Source: Saccharopolyspora hirsuta
GTDB taxonomy: Bacteria; Actinomycetota; Actinomycetes; Mycobacteriales; Pseudonocardiaceae
Assembly (NCBI RefSeq): GCF_008630535.1
Contig: NZ_VWPH01000003.1
Location: 1-64,000, forward strand
Length of the DNA stretch: 64,000 bases
Reading direction: 5' to 3'
Position numbers and translations under genes: made by a program. Of this stretch, positions 7,750-15,664 are shown piece after piece (positions within the stretch are counted from its first letter, which is position 1; each line of letters opens with the position of its first letter). Below the pieces are notes generated by a model. The model saw only the letters and a program-made list of their open reading frames with translations. It was not told where the DNA came from and did not search any database.

Positions 7750-8979
7750 GTGTCCCAATCCGCTTCCCTCGCCGACTACCGCACCGCCCTGACCGCACCC
7801 GGTGCCCGGGGGCCGGTCATCACCTCGCTGCTCGGCCGCCTGCCGATCGCCATGGTCGGCCTCGCCCTGATGCTCTACGTGCAGCGCGAGACCGGTTCGT
7901 TCGCCGCCGCGGGCCTGGTCTCGGCGGGTGCGCTGATCGGCGTCGCCTGCGGATCGGTCGCGCAGGGCCGGATCATGGACCGGGTCGGGCCGACCAAGCC
8001 GCTCTACGTGATGTCCGCGATCTTCGCGGTGCTGGTGGCCTTCGAGGTCGCGGCCATCGAGCTGCACGCCCCGGTGGCGCTGATGACCGGGCTCGCGTTC
8101 CTGGTCGGGGCCAGCGAGCCGATGGTGGGGCCGGCCTCCCGGGCCCTGTGGGCGGAGCTGCTGCCGCCCGGCCCGGCGCGCAACGCCGCGTACTCCTACG
8201 AGGCGATCAGCATGGAGACGTTCTTCATCCTCGGGCCGGGCCTGGCCGGGCTGATGGTCGCGATGCCGTGGCCGGGCACCGGGGTCGTCGTCGGCGCGGC
8301 GTGCATGGTGCTGGGCAGCGTCGGCTTCGCCTCCACGCGCGCCGCCCGCGCCCAGCGGCCGGAGCCCAAGCAGGGCCGCACCAGCCTGCTCGGCGCGATC
8401 GCCAGCCCGGGCATGCGGACGGTGGCGCTGGCCGCGCTGGGCTTCGGCACCCTGATCGGCTTCATCGAGGTCGGCGTGCCCGCCGCGGCGGTCGAGGCCG
8501 GTTACCCGACGGTCGGTGGTCTGCTGCTGAGCGTGCTGTCGGTCAGCTCGGTGGTCGTGGGCGTCCTCTACGGCCTGCGCCCCTGGCCGCGGCCGATGCA
8601 CCTGCGCCTGCCCGCCCTGCTGCTCGGCTTCGCCGGGCTGATCACGCTGCTGGCCCTGCCCGCCACGCTGTGGGGCCTGTGCCTCGCGCTGCTGGTCGCG
8701 GGCAGCTTGATCACCCCGCAGTCCACGGCGCACTCGATGGCCATCGAGATCGCCGCCCCGGAGGGCACCGCGACCGAGGCGTTCGGCTGGGTGGTCACCT
8801 CGGTGACGCTCGGCGCGGCCATCGGCCAGTCGGTCAGCGGCCAGCTGGTCGAGCTCAGCGGCCCGGCGGCGTCCTTCCTGACCGCGAGCGCGGTCGGCGT
8901 CGTCCTCGCCGCGGTCCTCTGGCTCCGCCGCCGCACGCTCCTGCCCACCCGCGACGACGTCTCCCTCGCCGGGGTCTGA
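7750..8979 (+). CDS. MFS transporter
   Basis: Major facilitator superfamily membrane protein of about 409 residues with 12 predicted transmembrane helices. The loop-2 region GRIMDRVGPTKPLYV fits the MFS motif A pattern GXXXDRXGRR. Substrate cannot be told; the arrangement resembles small drug or metabolite exporters of actinobacteria. A TTG at 7714 would give a 12-residue longer form (VPEYHYRDTGR), but I prefer the GTG at 7750, after which the sequence begins SQSASLADYRTAL. It converges on the MBL hydrolase gene with only one base between the two stops. Confidence 0.82.
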   Translation: MSQSASLADYRTALTAPGARGPVITSLLGRLPIAMVGLALMLYVQRETGSFAAAGLVSAGALIGVACGSVAQGRIMDRVGPTKPLYVMSAIFAVLVAFEVAAIELHAPVALMTGLAFLVGASEPMVGPASRALWAELLPPGPARNAAYSYEAISMETFFILGPGLAGLMVAMPWPGTGVVVGAACMVLGSVGFASTRAARAQRPEPKQGRTSLLGAIASPGMRTVALAALGFGTLIGFIEVGVPAAAVEAGYPTVGGLLLSVLSVSSVVVGVLYGLRPWPRPMHLRLPALLLGFAGLITLLALPATLWGLCLALLVAGSLITPQSTAHSMAIEIAAPEGTATEAFGWVVTSVTLGAAIGQSVSGQLVELSGPAASFLTASAVGVVLAAVLWLRRRTLLPTRDDVSLAGV

Positions 8980-8980
8980 G

Positions 8981-9769
8981 CTACGCGGTCTCGCGGAGGT
9001 AGGTGAGCTGGGCGCGGACCGTGAGGTCGGCCGCTGGCCAGACCGAGCGGTCCACGTCGGCGTAGACCAGCTCCACCACCTGGCGCGGGGTGGCGTCCGG
9101 GCCGAGGTCGGCGAGGGCTGCGCGGACCTGGTCCAGGCGCTGGTGGCGGTGCTGCAGGTAGTGCGTCGCGATCGCTCGGACGTCCGGGAGCTCGGGGCCG
9201 TGGCCGGGGAGCACCCGCAGGCCTTCCGGGAGGTCGGCGAGGCGGCGCAGCGATTCGAGGTAGGAGCCGAGGTGGCCGTCCGGGTGGGCGACCACCGTGG
9301 TGCCGCGGCCGAGCACGCTGTCGCCGGTGAACACCGCCGGTTCGTCGTGCTCCACCGCGAAGCAGACCGAGTCCGCGGTGTGACCCGGGGTGGCCAGCAC
9401 GCGCAGTTCCACGCCGCCCGCCTCGACGACCTCGCCGTCGCGCAGCGGCTCCGCGTCACGGCACAGCGCCGGGTCCAGGGCTCGCACCGGAGCGCCGGTG
9501 AGCTCTGCGAACCGCTCGACGCCGTCGGTGTGATCGCCGTGGTGGTGGGTCAGCAGCACCAGCGACACCGGGCCGTGGTCGGCGACGCGGCGCAGGTGGT
9601 CGGCGTCCTCCGGGCCCGGGTCGATCACCGCACGGCCGGTCGCGCCGGGCTCGCCCACGACCCAGGTGTTGGTGCCCTCCAGGGTCATCGGCGACGGGTT
9701 GCGGGCCAGCAGGACCGAGGCGTACCGGGTGACCGGTCGCAGCGTGGCGTAGGCGGGGTGCTCGGTCAC
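8981..9769 (-). CDS. Metallo-beta-lactamase fold hydrolase
   Basis: Soluble MBL-fold enzyme of 262 residues. The zinc-binding signature THHHGDHTDG (HXHXDH) lies near residue 75, followed by ATPGHTADS and FTGDSVLGRG, and by the late His in VLPGHGPE. The family includes glyoxalase II-like and LACTB2-like hydrolases and nucleases; the substrate is not known. Start is the GTG at 9769, which overlaps the upstream NUDIX stop by four bases (GTGA). Counterpart of Rv3677c near crp. It is not a proven antibiotic-degrading lactamase. Confidence 0.88.
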   Translation of the reverse strand: MTEHPAYATLRPVTRYASVLLARNPSPMTLEGTNTWVVGEPGATGRAVIDPGPEDADHLRRVADHGPVSLVLLTHHHGDHTDGVERFAELTGAPVRALDPALCRDAEPLRDGEVVEAGGVELRVLATPGHTADSVCFAVEHDEPAVFTGDSVLGRGTTVVAHPDGHLGSYLESLRRLADLPEGLRVLPGHGPELPDVRAIATHYLQHRHQRLDQVRAALADLGPDATPRQVVELVYADVDRSVWPAADLTVRAQLTYLRETA

Positions 9770-10605
9770 TTCGCCTCCTCGAATCCCGGCTCGCCGGGGA
9801 GCAGCACGTGCCAGCGGCCGTCGCGCTCGACCAGCTTCGGGATGATCTTCGACAGGGTTCGCTCGGCTTCCAGTGCAGCTGACACGCTGCGATGCTCGGC
9901 GAGCTCCTCCAGCGTGACGCGGGTCGGCGGGAGCAGGTGGCTGCGGCCCTCTGCGCAGTCCGCGAGCGCCTGCTGCGGCGTCGCCCAGTACGCGGCGACC
10001 GCTTCCGAGGTGCCCCCGTCGGCCTGCTGGCCGGTGGGCATCGCGGCGAGGAAGAAGCGCGTGTCGTAGCGGCGCGGTTCGCGCTCCGGGGTCACCCAGT
10101 TCGACCACGGGCGGAGCAGATCCGCGCGCAGCACCAGGTCCTCACCGGCCAGGAACTCGGCCAGCGACAGGTCCCGGGCGACGAGCCCGGCGCGCGCGGC
10201 GGCGTAGTGGCCGGTGTCGCCGACCAGCGTCGTCGCGTCCGGACCGGCGAGCAGCACGCCGGACTCCTCGAACGTCTCGCGCACGGCCGCGCACACCAGC
10301 GCCCGCGCGGTCTCCGGCGAGCAGCCGAACCGCTGGGCCCACCAGTCCGGCCCGGGCCCGTGCCAGGCCACCGAGACGTCCGCGTCGCGCGGATCGACGC
10401 CGCCGCCGGGGAAGACGGTCATCCCGGCGGCGAAGGCCATGCCCTTCACCCGCTTCTGCAGGAAGACCTCGGGTCCCGCGGAACCGTCCCGGACCAGCAT
10501 CACGGTCGCCGCGTCCTTAGGCGCCACCGGTCGGCCCTCAGGCATTTCGGGGACGAATCCCCTTGGCAGGGACCGATCTCCGGGATCTAGCACCATGCCG
10601 GACAC
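9766..10605 (-). CDS. NUDIX hydrolase, NUDT19-like
   Basis: Hydrolase of 279 residues with a split Nudix box. FPGGGVDPRDADV at about residues 65-77 is separated by an insertion from AAVRETFEESGVL at about 106-118. This inserted form is typical of the NUDT19/RP2p branch, some members of which cleave CoA derivatives. The GTG start at 10605 has GAGGCGG upstream; an ATG three codons later is possible. It is the upstream partner of the MBL hydrolase gene, with overlapping stop and start. The direct repeat GCAGTACCGCCTC lies just upstream. Confidence 0.82.
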   Translation of the reverse strand: MSGMVLDPGDRSLPRGFVPEMPEGRPVAPKDAATVMLVRDGSAGPEVFLQKRVKGMAFAAGMTVFPGGGVDPRDADVSVAWHGPGPDWWAQRFGCSPETARALVCAAVRETFEESGVLLAGPDATTLVGDTGHYAAARAGLVARDLSLAEFLAGEDLVLRADLLRPWSNWVTPEREPRRYDTRFFLAAMPTGQQADGGTSEAVAAYWATPQQALADCAEGRSHLLPPTRVTLEELAEHRSVSAALEAERTLSKIIPKLVERDGRWHVLLPGEPGFEEAK

Positions 10606-10903
10606 AGTACCGCCTCGCAGTACCGCCTCTCCGCGATCTTCAGCGGTGGTGACGTTTTGGGGCGATCTTGCGTTTTCGGGGTTTCTTGTGGCTGGGTTGC
10701 GTCACGGTCCCCTGAGGTGCGGTGGGGTGGGGATCGGGTCTGTGCCCGGCAAGGTCGGCGGTTTTGTCTATAACTGGCCAGGCGTTTTGGGCGTGGTGGG
10801 GTGTCAGTTCCAGGCAAAACCGACGCCAGCTCGGGGCTTGCCGGCGCCTTGGGCGCACCCCCGATTGCCGTAACCGGGTTGGGGCATCGGCACCATTGGC
10901 GGC
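10606..10903. other. Divergent intergenic region
   Basis: About 300 bases between the leftward NUDIX gene and the rightward oxidoreductase gene. It should hold both promoters. It is unusually rich in G/T runs (10650-10700) but I see no convincing -10/-35 pair, operator or small gene. Confidence 0.4.
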
Positions 10904-11791
10904 ATGAGCGAAGCATTGCGGGTCGGCGTGATCGGAGCTGGACCTTGGGCGCACCGGGTGCACGCACCCGGGTTGGCGGCGCACCGGGGAACTCGGTTGG
11001 CGGCGGTGTGGGCGCGGCGGTCCGAGGCGGCCGAGGCCCTCGCCGAGGCGCACGGCGCGGAGGCCGTCGGCAGCTTCGAGGAGCTGCTCGACTCCGTCGA
11101 CGCGGTGGCGTTCGCGGTCCCGCCCGCCGTGCAGGCCGAGCTCGCGCCGCGGGCGGCCCGCGCGGGCAAGCACCTGGTCCTGGAGAAGCCGCTGGCCGAC
11201 GACCCGGCCGGGGCAGAAGCGATCGTCGAGGCGGTGACCGGGGCCGGGGTGGCGGCGCTGATGATGCTGACCCGCCGGTTCGACCCGGAGGTGCAGCGGT
11301 GGCTGGCCGGGCTGCCGGAGCTCGGCACCTTGCAGGGCGCGACCGGTCGCTGGCTGGCGGGCGGTCTGCTGGCGGGCGACTACGCGGCCTCGGCGTGGCG
11401 ACAGCAGGACGACGGCGCGCTGATCGACGCGGGCCCGCACGCGATCGACCTGCTCGACGCGGCGCTCGGCGACATCGAGGAGGTGCACTTCGCCGACCGC
11501 GGCGCCGACGGGCTCTGGCAGCTGGTGTTCGGCCACGAGGGCGGCACCACCAGCACGCTGGCCCTCTCGCTGCGCATGCCGGTGCAGCCGTCGCTGGTGG
11601 ACTTCGCGGTGTACGGCGAGCACGGGTGCGCCCCGCTGACCGGTCGCCGCACGGCGGCCCGCGAGTGCTACGCGCAGCTGCTCGACAACCTGCTGGTCAT
11701 GATCCGCGAGAAGCGCGTGGACCACCCCTGCGGCGTCCACCGGGGCCTCCACCTGCAGCGAGTCCTCGCCGACGTCCTGAAGGCCCGCTGA
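10904..11791 (+). CDS. Gfo/Idh/MocA family oxidoreductase
   Basis: Predicted NAD(P)-dependent sugar or inositol dehydrogenase-like enzyme, 295 residues. The N-terminal Rossmann fold begins VGVIGAGPWAHRVH (residues 7-20). The conserved EKPLADD lies near residue 94, and the C-terminal half has DAGPHAIDLLDAALG with the His expected in the substrate site. Shorter than the usual 330-380 residues of the family. Substrate not known. Transcribed alone. Confidence 0.83.
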   Translation: MSEALRVGVIGAGPWAHRVHAPGLAAHRGTRLAAVWARRSEAAEALAEAHGAEAVGSFEELLDSVDAVAFAVPPAVQAELAPRAARAGKHLVLEKPLADDPAGAEAIVEAVTGAGVAALMMLTRRFDPEVQRWLAGLPELGTLQGATGRWLAGGLLAGDYAASAWRQQDDGALIDAGPHAIDLLDAALGDIEEVHFADRGADGLWQLVFGHEGGTTSTLALSLRMPVQPSLVDFAVYGEHGCAPLTGRRTAARECYAQLLDNLLVMIREKRVDHPCGVHRGLHLQRVLADVLKAR

Positions 11792-11851
11792 CCAGCCCGC
11801 GCGGCGACGTTTCCGCAGGTCGTGATACGTGAGCAGTTGCGACCCCGCGGG

Positions 11852-12949
11852 TCAGGAGCGCTGCTGCTGGGGGGCGTAGGCCTGGTTGTTGGCCGGGGCC
11901 GCGCCGATCGGGGGGAAGCCGCCCGTGCCGCCCGGCATGGTCGACGTCCAGCCCTCCTCGCCGTTGTTCGCCCCGTTCTGGCGGCGCGGCGGGGCGGTGG
12001 TCCGGTCCTGCTCGCGCTGGGCCAGCTCCTCGTGCAGCTTCCGCAGCAGGTTGCGCTCCCGGTCGGTCAGCTTCGCGTCGACCGCCGCCGGGACGCGCAT
12101 CCCCGGCCCCTCGGCTGCCGCCTCGGCGCTCCGCGCGAGCGCCGGGGCCTCCTCGCGCTGCGGCTCCGCCTCGCGCTGCGGTTCGGCGCTGTGCCGCCGC
12201 TCGCCCTGCTCGCTGCGCGGCTCCGCGGCGGGTGCCGCTGGCGCGGCGGCCGCGGGCGCTTCGCGCTGCTCCGCCGGGGGTTCCGGCTCCGCCTGGCGCT
12301 CTTCGACCGCGGGGCGGGCCGGGGCCGGTTGTTCGGCCGGGGCCGCGTCCAGGTGCACGCGGTGGGCGGCGGCGAGGGCTTCGCGGTGGTACTCCGGCAG
12401 TTCGGTGCCGCTGTCGAAGACCTCGACCGAGCAGTTCAGACCGGCTCGGCGCAGGGCTTCCAGCAGCTGGTAGGCGACTGCCGAGGTGGAGCCGTCGGCA
12501 CCGACCTCGGCGAGGAGGATGCGGCGCGGCACCGCGCCGTAGCTGACGCCCGCCGGGGTGGTGCGGGCGGCGCACCACAGCCCGCGCAGGCCCTGGAGGC
12601 GGCCGGTGATCGGGGCCAGCGCCGCGACCAGGTCCGCGTCGACCTCGTTGGGTTCGCCGAAGCGGTGTTCGCCGACGGGCACCGCGTCCACCACGTGCAG
12701 CCGGTCGGCGAGGGTCTGCGCGGAGCGGGATTCGTCGAGCGAGCGCCGCAGGTGGTACTGCTCGGTGGTGTTGACCGGGATGCGGCCGGCGATCAGGCAG
12801 CCGGTGAGGTACTCCGCCGCGGCGGCCGGGAGCCCGGCGCCGAGCAGTTCGCGGGCCGCGTTGATCCCGTCGTCGTCCACCCGCCCGGCCATGGCCAGCA
12901 AGAGGTTGTGCAGCCGGTCCTCGGGGCCAGCTCCCTCAGCCACGTGCAC
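11852..12949 (-). CDS. Uncharacterised protein, paralogue of its upstream neighbour, with charged Pro/Ala/Glu-rich tail
   Basis: A 365-residue protein I cannot assign to a family. The first 200 residues have a helical part (AARELLGAGLPAAAAEYLTG) followed by an alpha/beta-looking part (RRILLAEVGADG, then ALRRAGLNCSVEVFDSG and EYHREALAAAHRV). The last 165 residues are low-complexity, rich in Pro, Ala, Glu and Arg, with a short helical stretch LTDRERNLLRKLHEELAQRE. Start chosen at GTG 12949: a perfect AAGGAGG lies seven bases upstream, and this start removes the 8-base overlap that the GTG at 12985 would create. Its folded part resembles the neighbour's (see findings). Confidence 0.6.
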   Translation of the reverse strand: MHVAEGAGPEDRLHNLLLAMAGRVDDDGINAARELLGAGLPAAAAEYLTGCLIAGRIPVNTTEQYHLRRSLDESRSAQTLADRLHVVDAVPVGEHRFGEPNEVDADLVAALAPITGRLQGLRGLWCAARTTPAGVSYGAVPRRILLAEVGADGSTSAVAYQLLEALRRAGLNCSVEVFDSGTELPEYHREALAAAHRVHLDAAPAEQPAPARPAVEERQAEPEPPAEQREAPAAAAPAAPAAEPRSEQGERRHSAEPQREAEPQREEAPALARSAEAAAEGPGMRVPAAVDAKLTDRERNLLRKLHEELAQREQDRTTAPPRRQNGANNGEEGWTSTMPGGTGGFPPIGAAPANNQAYAPQQQRS

Positions 12950-12977
12950 CACGTTGCCTCCTTCGGATGTCGGTCGC

Positions 12978-13595
12978 TCAACCACGACGACCGGCGAGTT
13001 CTTCGGCTCCCGCGCACACCAGCGCCGATTCGGCGAGCGCGGCGCGGTGGTAGGCGGTCGGTTCCTGCTCCGGCGGGAGCGCTTCGACGCGGGGTTCGGG
13101 TTCGCCGAGCGCGCGCAGGACGCGCTGGATCTCCCCGGTGAGACCGATGACGTCGGCGGATGCGGTCACCAGCAGCACCAGCTTCGCGGTTCCGGCGCCT
13201 CCGGTGGTCCGCCAGCTGCTGCGCACCTCCCGGACGCCCGGTCGGCCGCGCAGCGTGGCGCCGAGCACGAGGAGCGCGGAGTCGGCGACGGGGTCGCCCG
13301 GGCTCTCGGCGGTGAACGCGTGCTGCGGGGCGGTGTCGGGGTCGGCGGGGAGGACAGCGTTGACCACCGCGGGGTCGGCGCCCAGCGGGAGCAGCGCTTC
13401 GGCGAGCAGGCGGTGCTCGGCGTCCTCGAGGCCGATCCGCTCGCGCACCAGCGTCCCCGGGAGGACTTGCGCGATCACCTCCGCGGCGTCCCCGGCGAGC
13501 CAGTCGCGGAAGCGCCACAGGTGCCGGTCGGGCAACCGGTCGGCGAGTCGAAGCAGCAATTCGTGGCACAGCAGCTCGTTCTCACGCACCGCCAA
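12978..13595 (-). CDS. Uncharacterised protein, first of a paralogous pair
   Basis: A 205-residue soluble protein, family not recognised. It has a helical N-terminal part (HELLLRLADRLPDRHLWRFR) and a C-terminal alpha/beta part (KLVLLVTASADVIGLTGEIQ, then AYHRAALAESALVC). The second part lines up with the corresponding region of the downstream gene. TTG start at 13595 is favoured by GGAGGGGG six bases upstream; a GTG two codons later is possible. The two genes are 28 bases apart and surely co-transcribed. They interrupt a region otherwise syntenic with the mycobacterial Rv3677c-Rv3678c area. Confidence 0.6.
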   Translation of the reverse strand: MAVRENELLCHELLLRLADRLPDRHLWRFRDWLAGDAAEVIAQVLPGTLVRERIGLEDAEHRLLAEALLPLGADPAVVNAVLPADPDTAPQHAFTAESPGDPVADSALLVLGATLRGRPGVREVRSSWRTTGGAGTAKLVLLVTASADVIGLTGEIQRVLRALGEPEPRVEALPPEQEPTAYHRAALAESALVCAGAEELAGRRG

Positions 13596-13853
13596 CGTCG
13601 GCCCCCTCCAGCCTCGTCTCCGTCGATGCGGGTGTCGCCCGCCGCCCCCCGGCTCCAGTTACACCCGTCCAGGTGAACCTTGGTCGCGTCGGCCGGATCA
13701 ATCAAGCCCTTGAACGACCGTTCCGCAACACAATCGAATTGATCATCCCCCGTTTGGGCTAACCGGTTCCGGCGAACTCAATCACGGGGTGATCACAGCG
13801 TACTGGTCGCCGTCACGAGTTCGCGGCCCAGCCACCGAAAAACGTCGCGGATC
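13596..13853. other. Upstream region of the paralogous pair
   Basis: About 260 bases with lower GC than the surroundings (13690-13800). It carries the GATCAATCAAG and GAATTGATCATC stretches, which may belong to a leftward promoter. No gene is visible. Confidence 0.35.
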
Positions 13854-13918
13854 ACCCGACGTGCCGAGAACAAAACGCGGCGTCACCCGAAAAAAGGGCG
13901 ACGCCGCGCACGTCGGGT
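13854..13918 (-). terminator. Large two-tier hairpin after ridA
   Basis: The inner stem CGCGGCGTCACCC (13876-13888) pairs with GGGCGACGCCGCG (13896-13908) with one mismatch, around a GAAAAAA loop. An outer 11-bp stem ACCCGACGTGC (13854-13864) pairs with GCACGTCGGGT (13908-13918). It lies 11 bases after the leftward ridA stop and is a likely terminator. Confidence 0.7.
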
Positions 13919-13928
13919 CTGGAACGTC

Positions 13929-14387
13929 TCATTCGACCTCGACGACCAGCTCCACCTCGACCGGGACGCCGAGCGGGAGCTCCGCAACGCCCACCGCGGA
14001 GCGGGCGTGCTTGCCCGCGTCGCCGAAGATCTCGCCGAGCACCTCGGAGGCGCCGTTGACCACCGCGGGCTGCCCGGTGAAGCCCTCGGCCGAGGCAACG
14101 AACCCGACGACCTTGACCACCCGGACCACCGAGTCGAGCCCGACCAGGTTGTCCACCGCCGCGAGCGCGTTCAGCGCGCAGATCCGGGCGTACTGCTTGG
14201 CCTCGTCACCGCTGATCTCCGCGCCCACCTTGCCGGTCGCCGCGACCTCACCGGCCACGATCGGCACCTGACCGGCGGTGAACACCAGCGACCCGCTGCG
14301 CACCGCGGGCACGTAGTCCGCGACGGGGGCCACCACCTCCGGCAGCGGGATGCCCAGCTCCGCCAGGCGATCCGTCCAGCGCCCCAT
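13929..14387 (-). CDS. RidA family protein (YjgF/YER057c/UK114)
   Basis: A 152-residue protein of the RidA group, whose best-known members deaminate reactive enamine/imine intermediates made by PLP enzymes. It has GSLVFTAGQVP (residues 32-42) and the late SAVGVAELPLGVPVEVE (about 129-145). The canonical substrate Arg of RidA proper (in IPXXRXXVXV) is not seen; VAELPLG stands there, so it belongs to a divergent subfamily with uncertain activity. AAGGAGG inside the end of the upstream 52-codon gene serves as its ribosome site. Counterpart of Rv3678c. Confidence 0.85.
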   Translation of the reverse strand: MGRWTDRLAELGIPLPEVVAPVADYVPAVRSGSLVFTAGQVPIVAGEVAATGKVGAEISGDEAKQYARICALNALAAVDNLVGLDSVVRVVKVVGFVASAEGFTGQPAVVNGASEVLGEIFGDAGKHARSAVGVAELPLGVPVEVELVVEVE

Positions 14388-14388
14388 G

Positions 14389-14547
14389 TCAGGCCTCCTT
14401 CGGCCGCTTCAGGTAGGCCACCATCTGCTCACCGGTGGGACCGGGCAGCACGGAGACCAGCTCCCAGCCGTCCTCCCCCCACTGGTCGAGGATCTGCTTG
14501 GTCGCGTGGATCAACAGCGGCACGGTCGCGTACTCCCACTTCTGCAT
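14389..14547 (-). CDS. Small DUF4177-like protein
   Basis: A 52-residue protein beginning MQKWEYATVPLL and continuing with ILDQWGEDGWELVSVLPGP. The W-E-Y strand followed by LNxxGxDGWELV is the hallmark of the DUF4177 family. Its TGA is one base before the ridA ATG (TGACATG), so the two are translationally linked. M. tuberculosis has a small gene at the same place (Rv3678A). Function unknown. Confidence 0.75.
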   Translation of the reverse strand: MQKWEYATVPLLIHATKQILDQWGEDGWELVSVLPGPTGEQMVAYLKRPKEA

Positions 14548-14650
14548 GCGGGCAGCTTAAGGCCCTGCACCGAACTCGTTCCGCGTGGCGGTGCCGGGTC
14601 CCCGAGCTGCGTCGGGGTGCGACCCGGAGACATCTCGGGATCCCGGGACC

Positions 14651-14662
14651 TACGCTGATCGC
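14651..14662 (+). promoter_or_regulatory. -10 element for leaderless arsA1 mRNA
   Basis: TACGCT at 14651-14656 matches TANNNT and is followed six bases later by the GTG at 14663. No Shine-Dalgarno sequence is present, so transcription probably starts at or next to the start codon. Confidence 0.5.
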
Positions 14663-15664
14663 GTGACCGACTGGAACGGGGAACTGAATCAGGCCCGATT
14701 GCACGTGGTCAGCGGCAAGGGCGGCACCGGGAAGACCACCGTCGCCGCCGCGCTCGCGCTCGCGCTCGCGACCGGCGGTCACAAGGTGCTGCTGATCGAG
14801 GTCGAGGGCCGCCAGGGCATCGCGCAGCTCTTCGACACCGCGCCGCTGCCCTACGCCGAGGAGTGGATCGCCGCGGCGCCCGGCGGCGGCGAGCTGCGCG
14901 CGCTGGCCATCGACGCCGAAGCCGCGCTGCTGGAGTACCTGTCGATGTTCTACAACCTCGGCTTCGCCGGACGCACGCTGCGCAAGATGGGGGCCATCGA
15001 GTTCGCCACCACGCTGGCGCCGGGCCTGCGCGACGTGCTGTTCACCGGGAAGATCAAGGAGTGCGTCGGCCGCACCGACGAGCACGGCCGCTACGTCTAC
15101 GACGCGGTGGTCGTCGACGCGCCGCCGACCGGGCGGGTGGTCAAGTTCCTGGACGTCACCCGCGCGATGGCGGACCTGGCCAAGGTCGGGCCGATCCGCG
15201 ACCACAGCGACGGCGTGGTGCGGCTGCTGCACTCCAGCGACACCGTCGTGCACCTGGTGACCCTGCTCGAAGAGCTGCCGGTGCGGGAGACCCTGGAGGC
15301 GGTCGCCGAGCTCGACGCCGCCGACCTGCGGCCCGGCGGGGTGCTGTGCAACCGGGTCCGCCCCAACCGGCTGCCCGCCTCGGCCGTCGCGACCGCCGCC
15401 GAGGGCCAGGTCGACGCCGACCAGGTCCGCGCCGGGTTGGAGGCGGCCGGGCTGCGCGTCGACGAGGACGAGCTGGACGGGCTGGTGCACGAGACGATCG
15501 AGCACGCGATCCGGGTGCGCGCCGAGGAGAGCGCCCGCCGCCAGCTCGGCGAGACCGACCTGCCCACCGTCGCGCTGCCCGAGCTGACCGCCGGGATCGA
15601 CGTCGCCGAGCTCTACGAGCTGGCCGAGATACTCACCGAACACGGCATCCGGAGCCCCCGATGA
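14663..15664 (+). CDS. ArsA/Get3-family ATPase, first of pair
   Basis: Cytosolic P-loop ATPase of 333 residues related to ArsA/Get3 and counterpart of Rv3679. The deviant Walker A motif SGKGGTGKTT keeps both the signature Lys19 and the catalytic Lys24. DAPPTGR near residue 156 is the switch/Walker B region. No arsenite pump or metal-binding Cys triad is visible, so arsenic export is unlikely. In mycobacteria the pair forms a complex linked to envelope lipid export or stress tolerance. The GTG at 14663 is preferred because it lies six bases after a TACGCT element. The stop overlaps the next gene (ATGA). Confidence 0.88.
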   Translation: MTDWNGELNQARLHVVSGKGGTGKTTVAAALALALATGGHKVLLIEVEGRQGIAQLFDTAPLPYAEEWIAAAPGGGELRALAIDAEAALLEYLSMFYNLGFAGRTLRKMGAIEFATTLAPGLRDVLFTGKIKECVGRTDEHGRYVYDAVVVDAPPTGRVVKFLDVTRAMADLAKVGPIRDHSDGVVRLLHSSDTVVHLVTLLEELPVRETLEAVAELDAADLRPGGVLCNRVRPNRLPASAVATAAEGQVDADQVRAGLEAAGLRVDEDELDGLVHETIEHAIRVRAEESARRQLGETDLPTVALPELTAGIDVAELYELAEILTEHGIRSPR

